Origin: Pardosa pseudoannulata
Taxonomy: Eukaryota; Arthropoda; Arachnida; Araneae; Lycosidae
Assembly (NCBI GenBank): GCA_032207245.1
Contig: CM063499.1
Span: forward strand, 80,485,251-80,549,250
Direction of reading: 5' to 3'
DNA length: 64,000 bases
A model generated the notes under the pieces. It was not told the DNA's origin. It made no database searches and was given only the letters and a program-made list of their open reading frames with translations. Both the position numbers and the translations under genes were made by a program. This document shows, piece after piece, positions 28,701-43,700 of this stretch; position 1 is the stretch's first letter; each line of letters begins with the position of its first letter.

Positions 28701-31700
28701 AATTCACATATTGCTTTACAGATGTCCCTGGCTACATAAACATTTCATGTTGTGTATCCTTAAATTTTCTTCTCGTAATGTAATAATAGCCTAAGTTATC
28801 TGCCTGTCTGTCCTCAAAGTTATCAAGCTGTTGGACCTCGAATGGATAGAGCATCCATATTGGATTTTCTGAGTTAGGGTTTGCAAAATCAAAGCGAGTA
28901 AAGTTTATCTTTTCCTAAACTATAGATCCGATTCTGAAGTAAATTGGTATGAATAAGCTTCGTATCACAGCGAGAAATACTGTCTCTGTAAATCGTTCAA
29001 AATCCATCCCGTTCCCTGTTTGAGCGTTTAATGCCATTATATCGAGCCCCATTTTAAGAACAAGTGATTAAATTTATCAATTTATCACATAATAAATAAG
29101 TAAAAATAACAATTTTTTTCTAGCATTATGACTTTATTAATTTAACCATCTCATTGAATGGTTTCTTATTTTAAATTATTTAAATATTTTCTGCATTATT
29201 TTCATACATTTTATCACTAAACTTAGATATTACATAAATAATTTTCTTTTTTATTTGACTTAAATAATAAATTAAGTACATATGTGATAATTTTAATCGA
29301 TTATTTTTGTTGAAAGGTAATTCTCAGCCAAAAAAAAACAAACCATTTTTTTTTTAATTGCCTCATAGGGTTCTTTACAATTCTGGAAAAGTAAAAATTT
29401 TACTGATCCCGTCATATGACGGGCTATATGCTAGTCACTCAATATTTATTTTCTGTTGGATGACTTTATATTACGATACTCTCACTGTACAAGATATTTT
29501 TTTACCTGCTTTGTAAATTGTTTTATTGAATATTACTCATGTTTTTATACAATACTAGTACTTTTTTCAAAGGAAAAATTGACTTAGTAAAATATTTTGA
29601 TGCAGCTCTTTGGGTACATAACCCAGACAGCACACAGGTTACATCAAACATATGTTTAACATCCAGTATGTTATTTGGACATTCAACCAGATGGTTGATG
29701 GGCCCTGTGTGCTTTTAGGTAATTAAGATTCAGTACATACAGTTATGGTGAATATTTAAACTAATGGACATAAAGGGAAACATGTAATTCGTGATACAGT
29801 TGCTCAATTTTTACTTTTTTGTATTTCTTTAATTTTATTTACTTACATATAGTTTCGTAAGATTAAATATTATCTTCATGTCTGTTTTTATAAAATACTA
29901 GTGCTTTTTGCTGAGAGAAAAATATAACTTCATAGGATTACTTTTAAATGTTTTCAGCTCTAGTTTATCATAATTTATATGAGTAGTAAATGCATGGTTT
30001 CCGCACACCACTAAAGTCAGGGAAATTCATGGATTTAGACAATGGATTAATTTTGTCATGGAAAGTCTTGATTTTTCAAGTAAAATGAGTAAAAGTCATG
30101 GATCTGCTAAACTACCGATCTAAAAAAAATGCATTGAATTGTTTAATTCTATTTTTACTTGTCATTTGGCTGAAGTTACCGAATTTCATATTTATGTATT
30201 ATCCTATTGACCATATTACCAAGTAAAATTTGTTCACCAAGGAAACTCAAAGCAAGAAATCTTAATGGGTGGGTAAATGTATATTATTCTGGGTTTTTTC
30301 TTAAATTGTAGATTAAAATTTTATTAATGTAATAATAATTATTTTTTAATAAAAATTAGTTAAGATTTTTGCACAAAATATAAGTTTATCTCTAGGGATA
30401 TTGTATATAAACATTATAGGGTTATATTTGGCTATTATTCATAGTCACCTGAATAATACCAAAGTACCCTGAATTCAAATTGGAAACATTTTGATTGAAA
30501 AATTACTATACGATTAAACTTCGGTATGTAGATACAACAATTTATTTTTATGTATGCAAGTTTATTAACACTTATAAAGTAAGTTTATAGTTTTTTTATG
30601 ATAAAATTCCTGTAATTTCTCTAAAAGCATATATTTTATTTGTATGTACATCAGAAGTTTTATTTATATATATACTTTAACGAAAACTTTTTAAAGTCAT
30701 GGAAAATGATCTGCTAAATCAGGGAAAGTCATGAAAAGTCATGGATTTGAAAAATTTTATTTTGGCAGATACCCAGTAAATGGTTACTGAATTATTGTTT
30801 GATCATTTTTCTTAAATGTTAATAATAGTAAATTTAAAAAAAGTGGTTTAATTTTAGATTGAAGGAACTGCTGAAGAAGCCTTCAAGTTTATAGCTGAAG
30901 ATCTTCAATGTGTGGCATTCAATATTATTCAGCGAATCATTGATAAAAGAAAATTGGACATGGATCTTAGCATTGGCTTACTGTCTTTATATCAGAAAAA
31001 GCAAATTCAAGTATTAGAGGTGATATAAATATTTCTTATTCATCCAAATTTCCCCGTGTAAACTGAATTTCTCAACCTATATATTTCTCCTATCTGTAGT
31101 GCCAGCTTTTTTACATTATGCATAAAACTTGTGCAATTCAAACTTTTTGTATTCTTTATCCATTGTCTTATATGCAATTTTGGCTGTTTGTTGTATTATG
31201 TATTTTTGTTCCAATTTACCAGTAATTCTTCTAAAAAATATTTAGAGCAGGTTTTTAAGCAAGAATCTGTCAGTAGAGCACAAAAAATCTATTACTGCCT
31301 CTCCTAAGTGAACATTAAATAATGGGAAGTAAATCACTGTTTAAAAGAAGAAAATGTCTCTTTAGTATGTGTGTGTATATACCAGACATACCAACTGCTC
31401 CGGTTTTGGCAGAGTTGCTCTGGAGAAATGATAAAAATTGGTAGCTCCGCACACTCCTCAAATTGCTCCGGAAAATAACAAAAATTTTATTTCGAGGGAA
31501 AAATTTCTTTTATTTTATCAAATCTCGTAATTTCTGAAGGAATTCTGAAGAATTTCTTTTCATAATTCTTTTTTCCGCTATTTGCAGCAAATAAATATTG
31601 CTAAATAGGCCTACAGCGAAATGTATATATTCAGAAGCATGTGCATATATGCTTTTCAGCATGTGCGTATATGCTTAAAAACTTCCTCTGAGAGATGAAA

Positions 31701-34700
31701 TGTTGATGCATGCTGAAGTTGCAGGTATCAGTATAAAAGCTCAGACTAAGTTTAGTTCTTTAAACTATTTCATTGAATGTTTCAATATCTTTACTGATAA
31801 TGCATTGGATGAACTTGAATCAGAGTTTAATCTTTACCAAATGGACAAATTTAGCGAGGAAATTCTAAACTGTGAACGCTCAGATACAGCTTGGTAGAAA
31901 ATCAGTTGTTTAAGAGATCACAATGCAACAATCAAATACAAAGTTTTACCAAAAATAATGCTAAATATATTGCTGTTTCCACACAGCAATGCTGCTTGTG
32001 AAAGAGTTTTCAGTACTGTGCAGAAAAACGAAACTGAATTTAGGTCAAATTTGGGAAGACAAACTCTAGAATCTCTGATGATAGAGAAATGTGAATATTT
32101 TAATCAAGGTCAATGTTGTTATAAGAAGAATTTTGCTGAAAAAGAACTTTTTAAAGCTAAAAATCTACTTATACATTGTTAAATGCATAAATTTTAATTT
32201 ACCTTTAGTAGTATGTTAATTTTTAATTATTTAATTTGCACAGAAATTAATAAAATACATAATTATATATAATTTGTTTTATTATGTATGTAAATTGTAT
32301 ACGCGTTTACTTTGTGGGTAGCATGTTAAATTTTAAAACTGCGCTGTTGCTCCGGACAGAGTTGATTGAATGTTATCATGTCTGATATACATATGTACTT
32401 TGAGGCACATTCTGTTTAGTTGGGGAAAAAAAAGCACTTATTTTATTCAATAAAATATCAAAATAACACTATTGTGCTGCTGCTATCTATGGTTAACTGA
32501 ATAGGGTAATGTTTGTTAATTTATATAACGACATATTTTACAGTGGAGATTTTAAAGTGATCAGTTTGGAAGAATGGCTATGCAAAATTTGGTGAACTTA
32601 CAACAAACTTTAGGGATTTGTATTAAGAACAAATGTACATACATACTCACTTATAGATAAAAATTCCTTTTATTTTTCCAGCATTTAGTTCCATGAGCAT
32701 ACTATATAATAGAATTATTGCTGTATGTAAAAAGTATGCTTGTAGCATACACAAGCTATATGCTACGTAGGTCATAGTATCCTTGAAATCCTGGAGAAAA
32801 AGTGACTAAACAAGACAGGCTATAAAATCTCAATAGGAGTATAAAGTTTCGTGCTCAAAGTGACAAACTAAAATATACTTCAAATATTTGTGCATTAGAA
32901 GTTTATATTTAGGGGGGAGGAGTGTATGCTGTTTAATTTGAAATTCATTATGAAACACTGTTCAAAGTCTGCTAACTCTCATGTTAATCAAACAATTACT
33001 TTGTAGTTTGCATTTTAGGGTGGGGAATTCAGCTATTTATATTGAAGTTCATGATGAAACATTGACCAAAAACATGCACATTTCTGTTGTTAATCAATTA
33101 ATTACTCTGTTTACATTTTAGGGTGCGGAATTCTATTTACAAACATGCCAACTATTCCAGAGAGAAATTAATAACTCTGGAAAATAGCAAAACTTTTGAA
33201 CAACCAAATGATCACAATTCAGCATTAAAATACAAAATTTTGCTAAAAATAATACTGAATATATCACTCTTTCCACACAGTAAATTACGCCGAACGATGA
33301 CCTATTGGTTAGGGTGCTGGCCTTCTGTACTGCAGTTCATGGGTTCGAATCCCACAGTGGCATGGATGTTCATAGCCATTCGGAATCAACTTTAAGCTGT
33401 AGGTCCCAGTCTCATTAGCCCTCTTATTGCAAAAAGTAGGCCGTGGCACTCGAAATTACACAGTAATTCTGCATGTGAAAGTTTTCAGTACTGTTTGGGG
33501 AAAAACCAAACGTTTGGTTTTCAATCAAATTTGAATAGGCAAATTCTAGAGTCCCTAATGATAGAAAATGTAATGCTAAAAAAGCTACTTACATATTGTT
33601 AAAGGCATACATTTTAATTTCCCTTTTATAATTTACTACTGTGTGTTTATTTTTAATTTAATTTGTTCAGTTTTAATTTAGAAACCAATAACATATGTAA
33701 TTATGTATAATTTGGTGGTAGTATGTTGAATTTTGAAACAGCACTGTTGCTCTTGAATGAGATGCCTGAATGTTAGCATGTGTGTATTTATAGTGAAGTT
33801 CATGATGAAACATTGACCAAGGACGTGCACATCTCTCTTGTTAATCAAATAATTACTCCATTTACATTTTAGGGTGGAGAATTCTATTTACAAACATGCG
33901 AACTACTCCAGAGTTTCTCCAGCAAAGTGACAGAAATTAATAACTCTGGAAAATAGCAAAACTTTTGAACAACCAAAAGATCACAATTCAGCATTAAAAT
34001 ACAAAATTTTGCTAAAAATAATACTGAATATATCACTCTTTCCACACAGTAAATTATGCTGAACAATGGCTTATTGGTTAGGGTGCTGGCCTTCTGTACC
34101 GGAGTTCTTGGGTTCGAATCCCACAGTGGCATGGATGTTCGTAGCCATTCGGAATTGACTTTAAGCTGTAGGTCCCGGTCTCATTAGCTCTCGTGTTGCA
34201 AAAAGTAGACCATAGCACTTCAAACCAAACCAAATCACATAGTAATTCTGCATGTGAAAGTTTTCAGTACTTTGTGAAAAAAAACCAAACGTTTGGTTTT
34301 CAGTCAAATTTGAATGGGCAAATTCTAGAGTTCCTAATGATAGAAAATGTAAATATTTAAATCAAGGTCAATATTGTTACAAGAAAAACCTTCCTGAAAT
34401 TAAGTTGTTGAAGCTAAAAAAGCTACTTACATATTGTTAAAGGCATACATTTTAATTTACTTTTTATAATTTACTAGCAAGTGTGCCCGTGCTTCGCTAC
34501 GATGAACTTAATTTATTACTTTTACACAAAGATCTTTCTTTTCCTACCTAACTCTCTAAATTCGTCACAGCACAGAAATGTTGACATATTTATATATTTC
34601 TATTATAAGCGTATTATAACAATATTCAGTGTTTATACTACTGTATTACTACTGTACATTGATTAGAAAGGTTAATAGATCTTGACGTATTAGGTGGTAG

Positions 34701-37700
34701 AATAGGAAACAGGGGTTTTGACAGCAACAGTGCTAATTTTGTTGGTATTAATAAATGTTTTCCAAAATTAAGGAAATTTATGACAAACCCCATGGTTTTG
34801 TATGAAACAGAAACACACATTCATATCGACAACAATATGAATATAAAATGATAGGTTTTTATTTACCCTATGAGAGTCACTGAAATTTGTACTTTTTGTT
34901 GTTGGAATATTATCGATAAACATTTCATTGTAAAAATTAACCAAGAATTAAATTTAAAATTAGTTCTCATATAAAAATGCTATAATTTGTGTCACATAGA
35001 AATGAAAGTTAATGACTTTATATCTAAATTTCCAGGTAAAATCGAATTGATACTACGCAGACGATGTTTAAATAATATAAAATAAGAAATGAATAAATCA
35101 GATATTTCAAGGAATGATGTCATTATGATAGAAAAATATCATTTTCACTTATTTATTATGTGATAAATTGAAAATTTTAATCTCCTGCTTTTAACCGAGG
35201 AAAACTGCGTTTAAAATAATTACTTGGGATGACGTCACATTGCTAGAAATATTGCTTCTTTCACTTAGTTATGATGCGATAAATTAAAAAATTAATCGTT
35301 TGCCTTTAACCAGGAAAAATAAAGCATGGAATAATGACATGAAATGTTAAAAAAAGGGGGAAGGAATGGATTTCGAACATTAAAAATTTACAAAAACTTC
35401 CCAGGGATATACCTAATAATTTCTCAAATTTTCACGGCGATTGGATGCATAGTTTTTGAGTCTATCGAGTACATACAGACACAAATTCATTTTTATATAT
35501 ATAGACTACTGTGTGTTTATTTTTAATTTAATTTTCTCAGTTTTAATTTAGAAACCAATAACATATGTAATTATGTATCATTTGTATGGGTTGTTTCATG
35601 TATGTAAATTGCATATGTATTTAAAATTTTGTGGGTATTTATAAATTTGTGGGTAGCATGTTAAATTTTAAAACAGCACTGTTGCTCATGACAGAGGTCC
35701 ATCAATGTTGGCATGGTGGTATTTATAATGAAGTTCATGTTGAAACATTAACCAAAGATATGCACAGGCTCTTGTTAATCAAATAATTACTCAGTACAAA
35801 ATTGAATATTCCTTTTTCCCTATTTTATCAATGTATTTTATAAATTTTCCTTTATTTTTATTATATTATAAAATGATAATTGTGATTATAATTATTTCCT
35901 CAATAATGTCCTGAAATTTTGTTTCTTACCATTTCTGGCCCTTATGCTAGCATATCAAATATAGAAAACTAATAGCTGTTTTTATATTTATATATATAGA
36001 TATTACAAAAGTGGTCTGCTAAAGATTTAAGATGCCTGCTGTCATTTGGAGAAGTTGGTTCTGAATGTTGTCGGGTGTTAGAAAATCCTACCAAGTATGT
36101 TGAATATGATAAAATTTATCGAAGAGCCTTATTGCTGTTCAAGCACAATGTAAAATATACCGAAAGTGATGTAAGTACCTCAGTTTATAACACCATATTA
36201 TGATATACTCATTATGTCTCCACTTTTTATTTCAATCAAAATTTTATGTCCAGGAAATTAAAACTTATCTGTGTTAATGTTTACATAGCAAGTACTGTTT
36301 TTATTTCTTTTTACTAAGTTAATGCAATAGTGTCATTGTGGAAACTTTTGGTTCTTCATATTTCAACAGAAATAACCAGTTTAACAATTTTGTCTGTTCA
36401 AGGAAACTTGTACTTGAAATTTTAAATATCCAATGTGATGTTTATTGGGATGTCTAAGTGTATACAAATGTATTTTCATGGTTTCTGTGCACCTGGAAAG
36501 TCATGGAAAATCATGGATTTAGACAATAGATAAATTTTGTCGTGGAAAGTCTTGATTTTTCAAGTAAAATGAGTAAAAGTCGTGGATCCACTAAACTACC
36601 GATTAAAAAAAATGTATTTTCATGATTTCCGCACACCTGGAAAGTCAGGAAAATCATGGATTTAGACAATGGGTCATGGAAAGTCTTGATTTTTCAAGTA
36701 AAATGAGTAAAAGTCGTGGATCCACTAAACTACTGATTTAAAAAAATGCATTTGGTATTTATGTATTATCTTATTCACCCTATTGCCAAGTAAAATTTGT
36801 TCACCAAGGAAACTCAAAGCAAGAAAGTTTAATGGGTGGGTAAATGTATATTATTCTGGTTTTTTCTTAAATTGTAGATTAAAATTTTATTAATATAATA
36901 ATAATTATTTTTTAATAAAAATTAGTTAAGATTTTTGCATAAAATATAAGTTTATCTCTAGGGATATTGTATATAAAAACTATAGGCTTATATTTGGCTA
37001 TTATTCATGGTCATCTGGATAATACCAAAGTACCCTGAATTCAAATTGGAAACATTTTGATTGAAAAATTGCTATATGATTAAACTTAGGTATGTAGATA
37101 CAACAATTTATTTTTATGTATGTGAGTTTATTAACACTTATAAAGTAAGTTTATAGTTTTTTATGATAAAATTCCTGTCATTTCTCTAAAAGCATTTATT
37201 ATATTTGTATGTACATCAGAAGTTTTATTCATGTATACTTTAACGAAAGATTTTTAAAGTCATGGAAAATGATCTGCTAAATCAGGGAAAGTCATGAAAA
37301 GTCATGGATTTGAAAAATTTTATTTTGGCAGATACCCTGTATTTTGCAAAACTCAAAAACAATTGTATGTTCAGCATATATAGTGTTCCCAATGCCATAT
37401 CAAAGACCCAGCTAACCCTGAATTGCAGGGAATATTAGAAAACTAGGGGAAGAATTTTTTTCTTACTTCCTATCAAATGCAAACTTCTGTTTTGCCTTTT
37501 ATTTTTCACTTAATTAAATTCATCTGCAACCAATGAAAAACAGGCATTTACTTCACAAGCTTTACAAAGAGGATGCTAAAACTAAATCTACTATTGCTTC
37601 TGATATCGTCATTATCACTGTAGGAAGGATCTAGGAAAGTATTGTAACTTTTCAACTAGACTACCTGTGTAACCTGATGTTTCTTGAACTACCTCGAATA

Positions 37701-40700
37701 ATGCACCATTTTCTTTTCATTCAGATAATGTACAGCAGACACTACAGCGCTTCTCTTTTTTTTTTTTTTTTTTTTTCCTAGAAATCTCTCGTTTTTTCCT
37801 TATTTCATGGTATTCCTCCTCTTTTTTTTGCCTATTCCCGCCTTTTATTCCTTTTTTTGGGCCATTCACTCCTTTTATTTGTTTTTTCTTTCTCAACATT
37901 TACAGAGTCATGTAACGGGTGAACGGATAACACACATCTTTTCCATGTTTTGATGACATCTTTGTTTTTCTAATATTTTCTTTCTGTGAAATATATACTA
38001 CTCTACCCCCCCCCCCCCAAAAAAAAAAAAAAAAAAAAAAAAGGCTATTTATTGGCGGTGCAGGTGTTTGAAAGTTAGCTAATAATGATCAAAGTGTCAA
38101 AACTGAAGGGGAACCCGAATTTTGTCGAGTGTAGGGTCGAGAAAACTGTTTAACCCGTTTCAGAACCCAAGAGAGAGGAACAGAAATGTTACTCCGAGCC
38201 TGTGCGCTTAATAATGGTCTGCCACATCGAATATTGAATTCAGGGATGATTCTGATCTGAAATTTTTTGTGAGTTTGTTCAAAAAACACAATTTTGTTGT
38301 ATTGGACAAAGAAAATCCTTAAAGTATCTTGATACTGGGATCATGTCTGTAGAAAATTACAAATTAATTCAGTATTAAAATAGTAAGCAATAACTAAAGA
38401 CAAAACTAATTTTGCATTTATCTACATTTTGGGTCATTCTAATATTCAATCGTTCAGTTGTTTGGTTTTAGTCAATTAAAATCATTAAAGATTATATGTA
38501 ATCTAAAATAAATCTTATACAAGTTATAATTTTCTGAGATCTAGCATCTTAAAGGTTATTTTTCAATTAAAATCATTAAAGATACTATTTTTATAAATCT
38601 TATAAATGTAATCTTAAATAAATCTTATACAAGTTATAATTTTCTGAGATCTAGCATTTTTCTTAAAGGTTCAAGCACAACAAACAATGTGGTTCCTAAA
38701 AGTTTAATATAATAAAGTTCTACTGTATTGGTGAATTTATTTATTTTTTTAATTAGACACATTGAAGAAGCATCTGATTTGAATCTATTTTTAATTTTTT
38801 TTTACTAGGAAACTTGAATACTTGTTTATATTGATAAAAAGTTATTTAGGTACTTCCATATTTCATATTTAGGCACTTGTTTTTACATTAAGTAAATCAG
38901 TTATTTAACTTCCTCCTTTTTTCCTCTTTTTTTGCATTTTTCTCCTTTTTTTCCTTCTTTTTTCCCAAAATTTTGACTTCTGTGTCTGGTACAGTGATGT
39001 CCATTGAATTAGTAAATATTTGAATGTCTGAAGTCTTAAATATTCTTAAAGGGGGAAATTTTAAAGTAAGGTCTTCCAAATTTCACTCTTTGATAACAAA
39101 TTATGGTTTCTTTTTTTATCCGAAAGAATATATAAAGGAAATTTTAATAAAAGAAAGCATTAGAAAAAAGATTATTAGACAAAAAACGTAATTTTTTTAA
39201 TCTGCAATTTTAGAGGAACTATTTTTTTAATTTTTGGTCCTATCACATATTATGTAACCAGATACTTGTGGGGGGGATTAGGTGTGATTATTTCAATAAA
39301 TCATGAAGCAGTTAAAGTAAAATTGTGAGTAATTTTCTTAAAATCCTAAAAAAAGGTTTGAGAAATTAGATTTTTAAAATATATGGTTGAAGAAAGTAAA
39401 TCATACATTTTTCATATGCATAAAACATGATTACACACATCTCAAAATTGATTTGTTTTAAAAAATGAAAAAAATTTCTATTTTGCACAGAAAAGTAGCT
39501 ATATAGGGATAGGTTATTAAACTTTCCCTCACCAAGAGAAAAATTCAAAGAAATATCTGGAATAAAATGTTTTCCATTAAAGCCATGTTCAATTCACTGA
39601 AATGAAAATTATGGTTTTCACCCAGGCTATTACTATTTAATGTATGGTATTTAACAAGGACTTTCATTTTATCATTCATCTTGATGTTTTTAGTTTTTCA
39701 AAGGAGCTTAGGAAAATTCCTCAAATAAAGCAAAAATGGACTTGAATATTAACACAACTATCTAACATTTGTATCGGTCTAGAATCAGGGTTCCCACAGT
39801 CCTTAAAAGTCCTCAAGAACTCATTAATTTTAGCTTTCATTTTTAAGGGCCCTTAAAACTACTTAATTTTTATCAAAGGTCCTTAAAAATGCCTTAATTT
39901 TTAAATTGGAATGCAATCAATTTCTCCATCGATGAGATCCACAGTCTGATGTGATTTCCTATCAGTTTTCTTATATGACAAATATATAATCTTTCGTATA
40001 CTTAAAAGGTTTAAAGTATAAAGTCAGCTGTCCTTTCCTAATAGGTAACAGTCATGCAGATTTTAATTAAACAAAGCAAGGAGGATGGGGGTGTAGATAT
40101 TTCAGTTACTTGTGGAAGTTTAATTTTCCTTGCATTTAATGTAATAGAAAAATCTAAAGTTTCTTCTTTCCCAGGCAATGCCGGGTATGATCAGCTAGTA
40201 TATAAATATATATATCAGTCATTTTTAAACCCTCAGGAAGTACTGTTTATAATGTTTTTATTCATAATTTATTTTTAGTTTACTATTAATTTATTTTTAG
40301 ATCTCTCAAAAAACTTTAGATGCACATTTTTCAAAATTAGTTTTTGTCAAATAGATTTATTTTATATTAGTTTTTAGGCATTTTTAAAAACATAATTCTG
40401 AAATATTGTAGGGCATTTATTGAACATGCCTTGACTGGTTCATAATCATTAAAATATGTTTCTCAAGAGATAGGGTTTGTGCCGATATGTACTGTATTTC
40501 AAGTAGGTCCTTATAAAATGTTACTTTGGTCCTTAGAAAGTCCTTAATTTTTGTTCTGGGAAAAGAGTGGGAACCCTGAGACTCGTTGAAAAGTTATTTC
40601 AATATCATTTACTTTGTAGTTTTTGTATTAACTGTAACAAGTGTGAGAAGGGTTTGTTTTTGCATCATTCAGTTTCAATTTGTTTTGCATAATATAAATA

Positions 40701-43700
40701 CATTTCATGAGTATACATTTCAGTCATATCTCACATTTGTATAACAGTAATAAAATTAAGTATTGCTTGTCACTCAGCTTATTATTAAGTTACTAGCATA
40801 TAGCCCGTCATATGACGGGATCAGTAAAATTTTTAATTTTCCAAAATTGTAAAGTACTTTATGAGGCAGGTAAAAAAAAAAAATGGTTTGTTTTTTGGCT
40901 GAGAATTATCTTGCAACAAAAAATAATAGATGATTCAATTTAAAATTATCACATATGTTCTCAATCTATTATTTAAGCAAATATAAAAGAAAATTATTTA
41001 AGTAATATCTAAGTTCAATGATAAAACATATGAAAATAAGGCATAATTTAAATAATTTAAAATAAGAAATGATTAAACAAGATGGTTAAAGGAATAACGT
41101 CATAATGCTAGAAAAATGTTATTTTTACCTATTCATTATGAGATAAATTGATAAATTTAATCGCCTGCTCTTAACCGGGGAAAACAGAAGTTGAAATAAT
41201 GGCATTAAAAGCTCGAAAAGAGGGGAAGGAGTGGATTTTGAATGTTTTAAACAAGGCAGTATTTTTCGCTGTGATATGAAGCATATTTATACCAATTTAT
41301 TTTAAAATCTGATCTATAGTTTAGGAGAAGATAAACATTACTCTCTTTGTCTAAAGTCTCCCGATCCTGTTATGCAGTTTAGAATCACGTTGAATTCATT
41401 TAGTCAAACCGTGTGGTTATGTATAATAAGCAAGCACACAAAAGAACAAACTTCTTAATTTCCAAATATATATAACTTAAACGCTAGATATTTATGAGTC
41501 CGTGAAATAGACTCATAGACTTATATGAAAAGAATTTATTGTTAATACCGGCGGTAAAAGTTTCATTGCAACAAAAATAATCGATGATTAAATTTAAAAT
41601 TATTATGTATGTACCTAATCTATTATTTAAGCCAAATATAAAAGAAAATCATTTAAGTAATATCTAAGTTCAGTGATAAAAGATATTAAAATAGTGTAGA
41701 CGATATTTAAATAGTTTAAAATATGAAATGATTCAATGAGATGTTTAAAAGAATGATGTCACAATGCTAGAAAAAATTGTTATTTTTACCTCTTTATTAA
41801 GTGATAAATGGATAAATTTAATCGCCTGCTCTTAACCAGGGAAAATAGGGCTTGACATAATGGCATTAAACTCTCGAAAATTAGGGAAGGGTTGGATTTT
41901 GAACGTTTTAAAGACGACAGTATTTTTTGCTGTGATATGAAGCCTATTTATACCAATTTATTTTAGAATCGGATCGACAGTTTAGGAGAAGATAAACTTT
42001 ATTCTCTTTGAATGGATACCTCTATCCATTCCAGGTCCAACTGCTTCATAAAACCAAGTACAGACATACAGATAACTTAGGCTATTATTATATAGGAGAT
42101 AATATGACTTAATAATAAGCTTAGTATAGTTAAAATCAGAATGCAGGGGTGCTAATTTGCTTAAGTAGTATGTATTTCAAAGATCATAAAATTTTGTTAA
42201 GATGATTTTAAAACCCATATTATAAAAAGTACCACTATATTTTTTTTTTTTTAATGTATGTTATATACCATATCTTTATGTTATTTTGTGTTCCATACTT
42301 ATACTGTATCAAAAAATATTATCGGAATGTTTTCATTATTTCTTATGTGCATTTTTTTGCCATTTCAGGTTGCGCTGAACTCTAATGATTCTGATTATAA
42401 CTGGGATGTTGTAAAAGATATAATTCTGTCTCCCAAAATCACATTGACAACTATATTTGAAACCTGTTCTGCCTTTGATTTGGTTTCAGATCATGTTATG
42501 ATTGCTTATTTTAACAGTATAATAATTGAAGCTGAAAAGAACTTCTTGACTAATGTTGAAATACCAGAAGAAGATCAGCAGTTGATGTTAAATCGAGCAA
42601 AATGTGCCATTGAAGCCATTGTTTCAGAAGAACTCATTGTGAAAAATCTTGAAAATTTACTTAAAAATGTATGAGTTTCTAAAGCTTTCTTTGAATTATA
42701 CAAATTTCTATTAAGTGCTCAATTTAAATTTTTGCTCTTGTAGAAATTTTGTCAATATTTTCTTTTTTAACCCTTTAATGTGTGCAATTAAAAATTCTTA
42801 AGAGCCCCCAAATTTTCCTAAACCCTTTCCCGGTTTTTCCCGAGCTGAACTCAGGCAGGCGAAATGTACCATCCTGGCTCATCCCGAGTGTAGCTCAGGC
42901 AATGTGAAATTTTACACTGTGCAATCAGTCTTTCCCGAATTATTTCACATGTGCTTTTTATGATTTCGAATGCTTTTGTTTACTCTTCTGGCTACTAGAT
43001 TATTTGCTGCTCAGAGAGACAGAGGGAAAAAACTAAGGAGAGAAACAAGGTTCTACTGTCCAGACTGCGAGGTTGGACTGTGCAGTTTTTCCGTGTTTTC
43101 GATTGTATCATACACGACCCAATTTTGATTAATAATGTCATAATCATTTATATGAATGCATAGGATATAAATAAAATTTAATTCAAGATAAAAGCTAAGT
43201 ATTCTAAGCTTTATATTTATAGTTAATGTGAATTGACTCCAAAGTCTAATGATTTTTGCTGTACAGAAAGCCAGTTATACATGTAAATTACTCTTTATTT
43301 AAATTGAATTTTTACATTAATTTTTAGGAAATTTTGTATGCGAAAGATGCTATTATGTTTTTAAAAAGCTATGCGTGTATAAAAATAAGCATAAAAAATT
43401 GACATTTTTTGACCCATAATCCTGAAATAAAATGAACCTGGAAGGGGTTAATTAGGATTTAAGGAAATTCATTTATAAATGATATCATGAACCTAATGAT
43501 AATGAAAAATTTTGCATTCTGTAAGGTGAGGGATGTTTTAATTTCAAAAGCCCTGCCCCCCTTATACTACATGAAAATACTTTTTTTTTTAAATTTATTT
43601 GGGGAGTTTTATAACACCATTTTAAAGATAAATATTCATTAAATATCTAAACAATTTATAGGTCTTGTTTCGGTGAGCTCTTTTATTTAGGGTCATCAGC

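Larger units (their letters stand above)
33891..35719 (+). mobile_element. hAT-type remnant, second tandem copy, carrying SINE and Helitron
   Basis: Same element as 33140-33784, from caaacatgcgaactactccag to gttggcatggtgg, next to tattta. It contains a SINE (34058-34235) and a Helitron (34474-35505). It keeps a longer left end (tttctccagcaaagtgacag) than unit 1. Confidence 0.8.
33010..35800 (+). repeat. tandem segmental duplication containing hAT, SINE and flank
   Basis: The flank (gaagttcatgatgaaacattgacca ... attctattta) plus a hAT element with a SINE inside occurs twice (about 33042-33784 and 33793-35719). A third partial flank follows at 35727-35800 (gaagttcatgttgaaacatt). A related partial flank also lies at 32937-33000. 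The SINE sits at the same site in both copies; the Helitron sits only in the second. Confidence 0.85.

Noticed and set aside
33289..33365. tRNA-like sequences with A and B boxes as functional tRNA genes
   Set aside because: They occur in many copies with a common non-tRNA body and target duplications, so they are SINE heads; no clean cloverleaf was evident.
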